From the NCBI RefSeq assembly GCF_014904735.1, contig NZ_JACZCR010000003.1, positions 1 to 64,000 of the forward strand: a DNA stretch of 64,000 nt, given 5' to 3'. The notes beneath the pieces are model-generated. The model was not told the origin of the DNA. It saw only the letters and a list, made by a program, of their open reading frames with translations, and did not search any database. The stretch comes from Microbulbifer hainanensis (GTDB lineage Bacteria > Pseudomonadota > Gammaproteobacteria > Pseudomonadales > Cellvibrionaceae). Both the position numbers and the translations under genes were made by a program. Below are positions 37,013-44,862 of this stretch, piece after piece. Every line of letters begins with the position of its first letter. Position 1 is the stretch's first letter.

Positions 37013-37516
37013 ATGATACCAACAATAGAAACAGAGCGACTCAGATTAATCCCGCCCAGCCCAGATAGCTTTGACGTTTATGAGCGGTTTTACACGGATG
37101 CAGAAGCATCAAAGATGTATGGCGGCCCCATAGGTAGAGAACAGGTTTGGGGTAGATTGAAAGCCGACCTTGGCTCGTGGTATTTACTCGGTTTTGGCGT
37201 TTGGGTTATCCAGCTGAAATCCGATAACAGCCTTATTGGCACCTGTGGTTACTGGCAAGGCAGAGACTGGCCCAGAGAACTAACCTGGTGGGTAATGCCT
37301 GAGGGGCGTGGAAAGGGTATTGCCACAGAAGCATCTAAAGCGGCCTTATTGCATGCGTATAACGAATTCAAATGGGACAAAGTTGAAACCTATATGAATG
37401 ATGAAAATATTGCTGCACGCGCTTTAGTTGAAAAACTGGGCGGCAAAAAATCCAGGCGGCAAGAGTTTAACGACGGCTTAAGCAGGGATATCTATGTATT
37501 GCCAAAACCAGACTAG
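37013..37516 (+). CDS. GNAT-family N-acetyltransferase, copy 2
   Basis: The 167-residue protein is nearly identical to the one at 33739-34242, differing at seven positions (for example Ala7 to Thr, Ile88 to Arg, Ala117 to Glu). The acetyl-CoA motif PEGRGKGIATEASKAA is intact, so both copies look functional. The 170 bp upstream is clearly less similar between the copies than the coding sequence. This indicates either selection on the protein or gene conversion after an older duplication. Confidence 0.88.
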   Translation: MIPTIETERLRLIPPSPDSFDVYERFYTDAEASKMYGGPIGREQVWGRLKADLGSWYLLGFGVWVIQLKSDNSLIGTCGYWQGRDWPRELTWWVMPEGRGKGIATEASKAALLHAYNEFKWDKVETYMNDENIAARALVEKLGGKKSRRQEFNDGLSRDIYVLPKPD

Positions 37517-37525
37517 CAAGCCAAT

Positions 37526-37562
37526 TTAAATAAATGGGGCCAAAGTAAAATTTCAGCATGTA
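37526..37562 (+). repeat. Dispersed repeat, copy 5 (GTAAAATTTC variant)
   Basis: AATGGGGCCAAAGTAAAATT lies just after the second GNAT gene and corresponds to variant 2a after the first GNAT gene. Confidence 0.75.
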
Positions 37563-37622
37563 AAAAAACATCTCCTAAACGCTGTCGATTAAGCGGTGGG
37601 GACAACAAGAGCAAGGACGTCA

Positions 37623-38423
37623 ATGAAAGATCTCGATGACCATAAGAAAATCGCTGTTTTGATCGATGCGGATAACGCCCAATACTCGAAGGTCAAGGCG
37701 ATACTGGACGAAATTTCCGCACACGGGCATATCGTGATCAAACGCGCCTACGGCGACTGGTCCAGTGAAAACCTGAAGAATTGGAAGAAGTCCCTGAACG
37801 AACTGGCCATCCAGCCGGTGCAGCAGTTCGCCTACACGACCGGCAAAAACTCCACCGATGCATCGATGATCATCGACGCTATGGACCTTCTCTATTCCAA
37901 CCGTTTTGATGCCTTTGCCCTGGTTTCCAGCGACAGCGACTTCACCAAACTGGCCTCCCGCCTGCGAGAGGATGAGAAATTCGTATTCGGCGTTGGCGAA
38001 CGCAAAACACCCATTTCCTTCCGCAATTCCTGCGACGACTTTATCTTCACCGAGAACTTGGGTGGCGACGAGACGGCCGCAGCCAAGGCAGCGGGAAAAC
38101 CGAAGGAACCAGAGACGATGAAGAGTCTGAATGACCCCGCAGAACTGATTCCGCTGCTTACCAAGGCATGGGAGCAGTTCCAGGATGACAGCGGCTGGGC
38201 CAATGCCTCTGCGGCCGGGAGTTTCCTGAAGCGATCGATGCCGGACTTCGACCCTCGATCTTACGGCGCCCCTAAGTTTTCACAGCTATTAGAGAGCTTG
38301 AACGACAAACTGGAGATCACGAAGAAGAAGGGGAACGGCAACCAGATAGCCTATCGAATGAAACGCGGCAAGACCCAGGCAAAGAGTAAACCCGCTAAAT
38401 CCGGAATTGAAGAACATGCATGA
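37623..38423 (+). CDS. NYN-domain ribonuclease-like protein with OST-HTH/LOTUS domain
   Basis: The 266-residue protein starts with a NYN (PIN-like) domain: IAVLIDADNAQY supplies the first acidic residues, DASMIIDAMDLLYSN the middle ones, and FALVSSDSDFTKLASRLRE the final acid cluster. A C-terminal OST-HTH/LOTUS-type RNA-binding region (about 175-245; LLTKAWEQFQDDSGWANASAAG, YGAPKFSQLLESLND) follows. NYN proteins are metal-dependent ribonucleases of the LabA/Limkain type. AAGGA at 37613-37617 supports the ATG at 37623 over the upstream 37596 start. The next small gene overlaps its stop. Confidence 0.85.
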   Translation: MKDLDDHKKIAVLIDADNAQYSKVKAILDEISAHGHIVIKRAYGDWSSENLKNWKKSLNELAIQPVQQFAYTTGKNSTDASMIIDAMDLLYSNRFDAFALVSSDSDFTKLASRLREDEKFVFGVGERKTPISFRNSCDDFIFTENLGGDETAAAKAAGKPKEPETMKSLNDPAELIPLLTKAWEQFQDDSGWANASAAGSFLKRSMPDFDPRSYGAPKFSQLLESLNDKLEITKKKGNGNQIAYRMKRGKTQAKSKPAKSGIEEHA

Positions 38424-38781
38424 GATTAAGGCAAATCTTTACCCCTGCAGGCACTGCAATGAATCGGGCACCTGCTCTACAGGCAAAGACAGCGCGAGCT
38501 GCAACGCCTGCGCAAAGGCTCACGAACTGAGCAAAAACCAGGCGTATTTCGGCCTATCCTGCGCAGCTTGCAACGGCATAGGTCAAGCCGAACCAAAAAC
38601 CGAGAGAATTAACAAAAGAATAAAGCCCGCGCTGGCTGCATTAATTGTTTTACTCTTGTTAGCTTTTATCTTCGCGCTAGCGCTAACACGGAATCCTCAC
38701 TTCCCTGAATTCCTGGCTTTCGCAGGAACTATGATTGGTAGTATAACTGCATATTACTTCACCAATAACAAAAATACTTAA
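38416..38781 (+). CDS. Small membrane protein with cysteine-rich zinc-ribbon-like N-terminus
   Basis: The 121-residue protein has an N-terminal cysteine-rich segment (CRHCNESGTCSTG, CNACAKAH, CAACNGIG), resembling DnaJ-type zinc knuckles. Two membrane segments follow (ALAALIVLLLLAFIFALAL and a shorter one near FAGTMIGSITAYYF). The ATG at 38416 overlaps the NYN gene's stop by 8 bp, so the two are translationally coupled. I do not recognise the family. A role in anchoring or sensing for the NYN ribonuclease is an inference from overlap only. Confidence 0.65.
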   Translation: MHEIKANLYPCRHCNESGTCSTGKDSASCNACAKAHELSKNQAYFGLSCAACNGIGQAEPKTERINKRIKPALAALIVLLLLAFIFALALTRNPHFPEFLAFAGTMIGSITAYYFTNNKNT

Positions 38782-38803
38782 CGGCCAAAAGAACTTACTT
38801 TTA

Positions 38804-38880
38804 CTAAATGAGGACAGATCAAAACTCTGGCATTAAAAATAATTTTTGGCAGATCACCATTTTTAGATTTAATCATCCAA
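38804..38880 (+). repeat. Dispersed repeat, copies 6a and 6b
   Basis: Two degenerate copies: AAATGAGGACAGATCAAAAC with a TCTGGCATTAAA tail, then TTTTTGGCAGATCACCATTT with a TTAGATTTAATCATCC tail. They precede the secreted protein at 38945. Confidence 0.7.
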
Positions 38881-38944
38881 GGTACACATGCATCAAAAGT
38901 CTGTTCTGATCCCGTTAATTGAGCAATTTTCTAATAAAAACCCC

Positions 38945-39961
38945 ATGATTATCCGTAATTACATAGCAATAAAATACGCGGCACCGGCCATTGTCAGTAT
39001 ATTAGTCGGATTAATACTACCGGCTATATCATTTGCCAGTGACTGGGCCTGCTACAGCCCAACCACCTCCGATGGCAGCATAGTTGCATCCTCCAGAAAT
39101 CCGGAAAGCAATAAGAAAATCACTGTAGGAGCGTATAAATTTATCTGCTTTAATGAGACGCTGGCCCCTCAAAAAATCAACATCGTAGACTATGCGGCGG
39201 GTGTTCCCTCTCGATTTACTCGAAACCCTGGGGAATATGTGTTTTCAATCGATCCAGAAAAATTTGTACAAGTTCAGGAGTCTACACCCGATCTATTACG
39301 GGGTTTCAAATCCATTGCGTTCGACCTGGAAGACGGCAGCGAGTGGCGTATTCTCCGACAAGGTAATGGCTATATATCCAATGAAAACCAGACTTTAAAA
39401 GCTGGCTCCAATGAGAAATTAGGCCTCGTCTACTTTTTCAATCTCTCAAAATCAGATTTCAATTACACTGTGCTTCAAAGAGATGATAAGCATCAATGTA
39501 TCTGGTCCGAATGGCCCGGCATACGTTCGTTAAGCTGGGAGGGATGGCGCGTGTGCGACACACCCCCTCGGTTACAGGATAAGATCAACCGCAAGGATCA
39601 AGTAAATGGGCTTCCGGCAGCAGCACAAGCGTGGATGGCCACCCTGCCCTGCGCAGATGTTTCCGCCTACGTAATAATTAACATACCTCAGGCAGAACTC
39701 TGCGATTACACTGAATCGTGTGAGAGCTTCGAGAGCCCGCCCGACCTCCACCAGTCTGTGTTTTGCAAAGGACAGCATCGAGACGATTGCGACAAAGAAT
39801 CAGGAAGACCCTGGCTACGCATGTCAGATATTTTTGCCTTTGATCCAGAAAAGGTCACGGCCCACAACATAACCTATCACTTTACCAAGCTGGACGAAGG
39901 GATATATTCAAAGCAGTGCGTGGATTTCCAATCGCTGTACTCAAGCAGCAACCAGGAATAA
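38945..39961 (+). CDS. Exported protein of unknown function
   Basis: The 338-residue protein has a signal peptide whose core is AIVSILVGLILPAISFAS, followed by SDWACYSP. The mature region has several cysteines (CYSP, CFNETL, CIWSEW, CDTPP, and a CDYTESCESFE/CKGQHRDDC cluster), consistent with disulfides outside the cytoplasm. No family was recognised. The open frame extends to 38888, but the ATG at 38945 puts the signal peptide at the N-terminus. It sits between repeat copies 6 and 7 as a single-gene unit. Confidence 0.65.
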   Translation: MIIRNYIAIKYAAPAIVSILVGLILPAISFASDWACYSPTTSDGSIVASSRNPESNKKITVGAYKFICFNETLAPQKINIVDYAAGVPSRFTRNPGEYVFSIDPEKFVQVQESTPDLLRGFKSIAFDLEDGSEWRILRQGNGYISNENQTLKAGSNEKLGLVYFFNLSKSDFNYTVLQRDDKHQCIWSEWPGIRSLSWEGWRVCDTPPRLQDKINRKDQVNGLPAAAQAWMATLPCADVSAYVIINIPQAELCDYTESCESFESPPDLHQSVFCKGQHRDDCDKESGRPWLRMSDIFAFDPEKVTAHNITYHFTKLDEGIYSKQCVDFQSLYSSSNQE

Positions 39962-39977
39962 TTTTATTGAGAATAAC

Positions 39978-40050
39978 AAGTGGATCAGATCAAAATCCAG
40001 GCGTTGAAATAAATGGGATCAGAACAACGTTTTGGCATTAAATCGCCCCA
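39978..40050 (+). repeat. Dispersed repeat, copies 7a and 7b
   Basis: Copy 7a is AAGTGGATCAGATCAAAATC with a GCGTTGAA tail; copy 7b is AATGGGATCAGAACAACGTT with a TTGGCATTAAATCGCCCCAA tail. They lie between the exported protein and the minus-strand TPR gene. Confidence 0.75.
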
Positions 40051-40094
40051 AACAACCAGTCATTATTTTTAGCGGGCAATTATCAATAAACCGC

Positions 40095-40883
40095 TCAATT
40101 CTTCACTTTAAGCTGATCCGCATCGGTCGATCCGTCATTTTCTGTTTGGGCGTGCTTGACGTCCTCGCGCAGCTTTTGAATTGCCTCTAAAAACTCTTTG
40201 CGCTTTTCCACTTTTGGATTGGCCTGCAAAAGCAAACCCAAAATATTTCGACTAACCTTAAATTCGCCACTCTCGGAATAACAACGAGAAGCAGCGATCA
40301 TCAAACCAAGATCCCCGTACATTTTTTCATCAAGCTGGAGAGCACTGTTAAAGGAATCTAACGCCTTATCGCAATCACCCTTTGCAAACCATGCCAGTCC
40401 CAGCCCACGTAGTGACTTCGGCTCCTCTCCAAGGCTTAATGCGCGCTCGAAATAATCAATTGCAAGATCATAATCTTCTTCAGAAGATGCAATTTGCCCG
40501 ACTAACAATAGGGCTTTTCGACTTCTTCCATTAGAGGAGATATAGCGACTCAGGATATTCTTAGCATCATCGTTTTTAGACAACATGATATGTGCCTTAG
40601 CATTCAAAATAGCAAATTCTTCACGGTAAACCTTAGGTTCACCAAAGGAGTTCAGCAATTTGACAGATTCAGCATATTGTCGGTTCTTGGCAAGCAACTG
40701 ACCCTTTACCAACGTATAGTATTCACCATTTGAGCAATGATTCTCCAACTGCTCAATTTCCGCCAATTGGGAGGCGAAAGGCTCACCTGAACGAATAATC
40801 TTATCAATCTCTGATTTACAGTCTAGGGCACTTGCCTGCTGTATTCCCAAAGCCCCGCACAAAACAAAAATTAAGCGATTCAT
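40095..40883 (-). CDS. Exported TPR-repeat protein
   Basis: The 262-residue protein has an N-terminal signal peptide (MNRLIFVLCGALGIQQASA, cleavage before LDCKSE). Tandem TPR-like helical pairs follow (for example DYDLAIDYFERALSLGEEPK and GDCDKALDSFNSALQLDE). It is probably a periplasmic scaffold. It is the only minus-strand gene among the repeat-associated units, so its promoter is independent. The frame allows a GTG two codons earlier; the ATG at 40883 is preferred. Confidence 0.75.
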   Translation of the reverse strand: MNRLIFVLCGALGIQQASALDCKSEIDKIIRSGEPFASQLAEIEQLENHCSNGEYYTLVKGQLLAKNRQYAESVKLLNSFGEPKVYREEFAILNAKAHIMLSKNDDAKNILSRYISSNGRSRKALLLVGQIASSEEDYDLAIDYFERALSLGEEPKSLRGLGLAWFAKGDCDKALDSFNSALQLDEKMYGDLGLMIAASRCYSESGEFKVSRNILGLLLQANPKVEKRKEFLEAIQKLREDVKHAQTENDGSTDADQLKVKN

Positions 40884-40975
40884 GACCACCCCAGAATGAC
40901 AGAATATTTAATCTGGCCTACGTTAATAAAAATCAAAAAAGTCTTCAACCTGATTTCTTACGCCTTCATAATCTT

Positions 40976-41030
40976 GAATAAATGGGGTCAGATCAACATT
41001 TTTGCATTAAATTTACTCAACCAAAGACGT
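40976..41030 (+). repeat. Dispersed repeat, copy 8
   Basis: The core AATGGGGTCAGATCAACATT is followed by a TTTGCATTAAATTTACTCAA tail. It is the cleanest copy. It precedes the truncated DUF429-like gene exactly as copy 3 precedes the intact one. Confidence 0.82.
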
Positions 41031-41072
41031 GTTAAAGTTTGATCCAATCCTACTCACAAGGAAATCCAGGTA

Positions 41073-41608
41073 ATGGATGAAAGAGTCAAAAGAATAAAAA
41101 CCGTTAAAGAATGTGAAGTATTTGCCAACAACAGCAGCGAGCGCGGCCGTGAAGATCTCGCCGCCCAGGCCAGGGAGCGGGCACTGCAACTGAAGGCCGA
41201 GTCCCACGGTGCCACAACCGAGGCAGAACGCGAGGCACTGGAAGCCGTCTATGCCTACGAGGAAGTGATCAGTGCGCGCAACGGCAAGAAAACACGGGCT
41301 GGCCGCACCTGGCAGATGATCGAACGCCACGGCATCATTGGCGCGGTAGAACGGGCGGTCAATCGACCGACAGAGACTCAGGGCTACTTCGCCCTGCTGG
41401 AAATGGGCCTGGAAGAGTACGCCTTTGAGGCGGTTATCCAGCGGCACCCGGAACTATTCACCGAATCGGCAGTACGCATATCCCGCGAGCGCTTGCACAG
41501 CTGGAACTCCGACTCAGTCCCTGAGGAATCTCCCCCTTCTGGAGCCAATAGGTGCAGTTGATAGCGGCACCGGTGAGCGCCCAGAAGCGCTATTCAGCGG
41601 CTCAGAAC
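41073..41608 (+). pseudogene. Frameshifted, truncated copy of the DUF429-like two-domain gene
   Basis: The first 150 codons are nearly identical to the gene at 35689 (KECEVFANNSSERGREDLAA and onward). One extra base in the C-rich run near 41530-41537 shifts the frame, giving a stop at 41559-41561. DNA similarity to the intact copy continues to about 41608 and then ends, so the nuclease-like C-terminal domain is missing. The N-terminal domain alone (162 residues) could still be made. The upstream repeat and leader are shared with the intact copy. Confidence 0.8.
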
Positions 41609-41666
41609 TCGCGCCACAGCGCCAACCCCTTCGCTAAGCGTTAGCACTCAAAGGAGAGCATGTATA

Positions 41667-42917
41667 TTGAAACTCATAACATTGATATTTTTAATATTTT
41701 TTGCCAGCGCGGGAAAAGCTTTTGCGAGGGAAGATGAAAACCAAACAGCAAATGTTATTGGCTATTCAAGTACTATTGAATCAAATATCCTTGGAGAAAG
41801 TAGAGAAATAAGTATTTATCTGCCCGATGGTTATAGTGAAAAAAAGAAACACTATCCAGTGCTTTATGTTTTAGACGGGCAAAGGTACTCATTGCAAGCA
41901 ATAGCATATCAAAAGGCCCTTTTATTTCAGGACAAGTCACCAGAATTTATCGTTGTTGGAATTAATACCAACAGTCGAAAACGCAGGAATTTATTAGATA
42001 ATCAATCTATTAAATTCATTAACTTCATCAAAAAAGAACTATTTCCATTTATAAACACCAGATACCGAACAAATAACATGCAAATGTATTTTGGGTGGGA
42101 GATGGCTGGAGGATTTGCTCTCGAATTTTTTGCATCAGAACCTGATCTTTTTAATGCCTATTTTCTGGCAAGCCCTACACATTTTACAAAACAAAGGCTT
42201 GATGCTGTTGAAAGTTTTCTACAAGAGCACACCTCCCCTCTTGACGTTTACTTTTATTACACACTAGGCAATGTTGAAACTTGGTCCCTTGACTCAAACC
42301 AAAAACTTTCTGAAATACTTAAGAAAAGCTCCATTCCTCAGCAAAATTGGAGGTTTGATTTATCAAATTCTGACGATCATTACACCACGCCATTTAATGC
42401 TTTCAATAAAGGGCTAAAGCTCTATTTTTCCGACTATGAACCTATTCGCTTTTATTCAATCAAGGAGTTTAAAGAATACGGAGGGATCAGTGCGTTACGA
42501 AGGCATTACAAGAATAGAGGGAAACGTTATCAAATTAGCCAAGACATTCATGAAGATACTAAGCATTACTTATTGAACCAAGCATTAAAAGAAAGTGATT
42601 ATGCAATATTTAATGAGCTGAATTTAGAGTTCAAGGATTTTATTACAGACTATTACAAAAGAGCATTTTGGTATGTGAAATATAGTAATTTTCACTTGGA
42701 AAATGGAAATCCTGAAGCTGCTCTTTTACTATTAAATACCGGATTAATAAAATTTCCAGACTCTGCTGAAATCTATGCCGCCTTGGGTAATTTATATCTA
42801 CAACAAAACAAAAAAGCCGAAGCGAAAAGCAGTTATCAAAAAGCTATTAAGTTTTCTGTAGGCGACTCAGAAGACAAAATAGAAGCGTATAAATTGAAGT
42901 TAAAAAATGTCCTGTAA
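41667..42917 (+). CDS. Exported esterase-fold protein with TPR tail, nucleophile replaced
   Basis: The 416-residue, AT-rich protein has a signal peptide (KLITLIFLIFFASAGKAFA). An esterase-D/IroE-like alpha/beta hydrolase domain follows (ISIYLPDGYSEKKKHYPVLYVLDG, FIVVGINTNSRKRRN). Where the family has GxSxGG, this protein reads FGWEMAGGF, so the catalytic serine position is Glu. A C-terminal TPR-like segment follows (about 330-410; GNPEAALLLLNTGLIKFPDS). The start is TTG at 41667 with AAGGAG at 41651-41656; a nearby ATG is out of frame. It is probably a non-catalytic or altered-specificity member. Confidence 0.72.
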   Translation: MKLITLIFLIFFASAGKAFAREDENQTANVIGYSSTIESNILGESREISIYLPDGYSEKKKHYPVLYVLDGQRYSLQAIAYQKALLFQDKSPEFIVVGINTNSRKRRNLLDNQSIKFINFIKKELFPFINTRYRTNNMQMYFGWEMAGGFALEFFASEPDLFNAYFLASPTHFTKQRLDAVESFLQEHTSPLDVYFYYTLGNVETWSLDSNQKLSEILKKSSIPQQNWRFDLSNSDDHYTTPFNAFNKGLKLYFSDYEPIRFYSIKEFKEYGGISALRRHYKNRGKRYQISQDIHEDTKHYLLNQALKESDYAIFNELNLEFKDFITDYYKRAFWYVKYSNFHLENGNPEAALLLLNTGLIKFPDSAEIYAALGNLYLQQNKKAEAKSSYQKAIKFSVGDSEDKIEAYKLKLKNVL

Positions 42918-43001
42918 AAAAGTGCTAAGAAGCGGCTGCTAGGAACTGAATTACGCTGCGTTCCATACAGCCCCGTAGCCGTGCTGTTATACGAGAGGAG
43001 T

Positions 43002-43103
43002 GTCGACATCCAGCAGCACGGCGTCATAATCGCCGTCGTGCTTCTCCAGTAACTTACGCACGTCGCCGATATGCACGGGGCAGTAGCTGTCGTGCAGTGG
43101 CCC
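43002..43103 (-). pseudogene. Fragment of a spermidine-synthase-like gene
   Basis: About 100 bp matches the interior of the spermidine-synthase-like gene at 44200-44303. Read on the minus strand it encodes HIGDVRKLLEKHDGDYDAVL and LLDVD, against HIGDVRELLERHDDAYDAVL and LLDVD in the intact gene. Nothing recognisable of the rest of the gene is present on either side. It is a remnant of a second copy. Confidence 0.78.
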
Positions 43104-43149
43104 AAGCAGAGCTGTGCGGAGGCTGGTCCGGTGGATAGCGGCCATACTG

Positions 43150-43275
43150 ATGACCTGCGGCCGAGGCCTGATTGTCGCTTCGTTCTTGCTGCTCGTCGGG
43201 GGCAGCGGATTACTGTTCGCCCTAGTCTGGCTGCCCCTGCTGCGGGCGTCTAGCCTAATATATTCCCCCGGTTAA
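43150..43275 (+). CDS. Possible 41-residue single-span membrane peptide
   Basis: A short frame from ATG at 43150 encodes 41 residues with one clear membrane segment (LIVASFLLLVGGSGLLFALV) and a short polar tail. No ribosome site is visible, and the region between the gene fragment and the deaminase looks decayed. It may be the remnant of a larger membrane protein gene. Confidence 0.25.
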   Translation: MTCGRGLIVASFLLLVGGSGLLFALVWLPLLRASSLIYSPG

Positions 43276-43311
43276 TAGCCCCGGTACAGGTCGACGTCAT
43301 GAGAATGAAAT

Positions 43312-43896
43312 ATGAAGACCCTTTTCAATAAGCAGACAGACAAAAGTGATGAAGTATTAAGAGCGATAGCTCATATGCCGACTAGGAGCCTGGATATCTT
43401 GATGGACGGGGAGTTTGCCCTGGGTCTGACAGATGCCGATCTAATGCGTATCGCCGTATTCCTTGCAGAAAAGAGCTATACCGAAGGCGGCTGCCCGATT
43501 GGTGCGGTTATCATTGACAATTCCACCAGAAGAATCCTGGGCAAAGGTCATAACACGCTGGTCCAGGAGAACCATCCCTACAACCACGGTGAAACTTCCG
43601 CTATCCGGGATGCCGGCCGAATTGACTTTAGCAGGGCGACTCTTCTTACCAGCCTGAGCCCCTGTGACATCTGCGCGACGTTAATTTACATGAGAGGGTT
43701 CAGTCGCGTGGTGGTAGGCGACGTCACCAATGCAGCCGGCAATGAAAAGCTTTTGGAGAAAAAGGGTATTCACGTGGATATCCTGGAGGACCGGGAGGGT
43801 ATAGAGCTTTACGCCCGCTTCAGGTCTGAAAAGCCCGATCAGGAGCTGGAGGACTGGCAGGGCCTGAGCGCCGTGAAAAATCGGGACAACAATTAA
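43312..43896 (+). CDS. Nucleoside/cytosine deaminase-family protein
   Basis: The 194-residue protein has the zinc deaminase signature: HGETSAI (His ligand and catalytic Glu) followed by SPCDICATLIYM (PCxxC). Preceding segments GGCPIGAVIIDNSTRRILGKG fit the CMP/cytosine deaminase fold, similar in layout to cytosine deaminases of the yeast FCY1 or guanine deaminase type. It hydrolytically deaminates a nucleobase or nucleoside; the substrate is not determinable here. A roughly 40-residue N-terminal extension precedes the core. Confidence 0.82.
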   Translation: MKTLFNKQTDKSDEVLRAIAHMPTRSLDILMDGEFALGLTDADLMRIAVFLAEKSYTEGGCPIGAVIIDNSTRRILGKGHNTLVQENHPYNHGETSAIRDAGRIDFSRATLLTSLSPCDICATLIYMRGFSRVVVGDVTNAAGNEKLLEKKGIHVDILEDREGIELYARFRSEKPDQELEDWQGLSAVKNRDNN

Positions 43897-43956
43897 ATAA
43901 CCGGGATTTCCAACCGCCGGCTGGTATCAAATCGCACCAGCCTGCATTCCTGTACG

Positions 43957-44640
43957 TCACACAGACGTTTTCTTTGCAAGAAAGATGGTATGTCGCGCGC
44001 CCTTGCCCGGGCGCTCACGCACGGTCTTCACCTCTACTTTAAAGCCGGTCTTCTTCAGCCTGTTCACGTACAGGTTATCTGGCCCCGCCGACCACACCGC
44101 CAACATGCCACCTGGTGTCAGGCTGTTGTAGATACAGCTGGTACCTTCCAGGGAATACAGCCAGTTGTTATCGCTCTGGGTCAGCCCCTCGGGGCCGTTA
44201 TCCACATCCAGCAGCACGGCGTCGTAGGCATCGTCGTGCCTCTCCAGCAACTCACGCACATCGCCGATATGCACGGCGCAGCGGCTGTCATCCAGTGGCC
44301 GGCCGGCGCAGGCGCCCAGCGGCCCGCGGTTCCACTCCACCACCTCGGGGATCAGGTCGGCGACAATGACCTCTGCATCGGACGGCAGTACCTCGAGGGC
44401 GGCGGCGAGCGTGTACCCCATGCCCATGCCGCCCACGACCACACGGGCACTCTTGTGCTTCTTCAGATGGGCGCAGCCCAGCAGCGACAGCTCGCGCTCG
44501 CTGTTAAAGCGGCGGCTGTTCATCAATTCGCCGCGGGGGCCGGACAGGGAGATGGAGAACTCCTGATCGCGCTGACGCAGCTTGAGTATGCCGCCGTCAT
44601 TGGGAATCTGGGCGGTACCGAGTTCGATCCAGGGTTTCAT
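43957..44640 (-). CDS. Spermidine-synthase-like methyltransferase-fold protein
   Basis: The 227-residue protein has a Rossmann core with VVVGGMGMGYTLAAALEVLP (nucleotide-binding GGMGMG), DLIPEVVEWN, and YDAVLLDVDNGPEGL. This is the pattern of stand-alone spermidine/spermine synthase-domain proteins that lack the N-terminal barrel. Whether it makes polyamines is not certain. The ATG at 44640 (MKPWIELGTAQI) is preferred over the longer frame to 44781. A fragment of a second copy lies about 1.1 kb away at 43002-43103. Confidence 0.8.
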   Translation of the reverse strand: MKPWIELGTAQIPNDGGILKLRQRDQEFSISLSGPRGELMNSRRFNSERELSLLGCAHLKKHKSARVVVGGMGMGYTLAAALEVLPSDAEVIVADLIPEVVEWNRGPLGACAGRPLDDSRCAVHIGDVRELLERHDDAYDAVLLDVDNGPEGLTQSDNNWLYSLEGTSCIYNSLTPGGMLAVWSAGPDNLYVNRLKKTGFKVEVKTVRERPGKGARHTIFLAKKTSV

Positions 44641-44840
44641 GCGTGTGCTCGCTGTGTGGTTGTCGGGCTGTGGGACCGTGGGTATACGGCGGGCAATGTA
44701 GCATAAAGCCTCGCCGCATTGGTTGGCGGCGCGAGTGAGGCAAGAAATAAAGTAGAAAAAGGGATATCTACAAAAACACAATGATAAAAGCAGGCTTTTG
44801 CTGCCCCATGAGGATTAACAAGAACACCCATGAGTTAAAG

Positions 44841-44862
44841 TAAATGGGGCCAGAACGACAAC
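44841..44862 (+). repeat. Degenerate dispersed repeat, copy 9
   Basis: TAAATGGGGCCAGAACGACA keeps only the 5' half of the dispersed repeat. It marks the right limit of the repeat-bearing region. Confidence 0.5.

Noticed and set aside
33561-44862. Integron cassette array with attC sites
   Set aside because: Gene-cassette-like layout prompted the check, but the repeats lack paired GTTRRRY and RYYYAAC core sites, are too short and unpaired, and no integrase is present.
33561-44862. CRISPR array
   Set aside because: Repeat copies are separated by whole genes and irregular distances and vary in sequence; no spacer-repeat periodicity and no cas genes.
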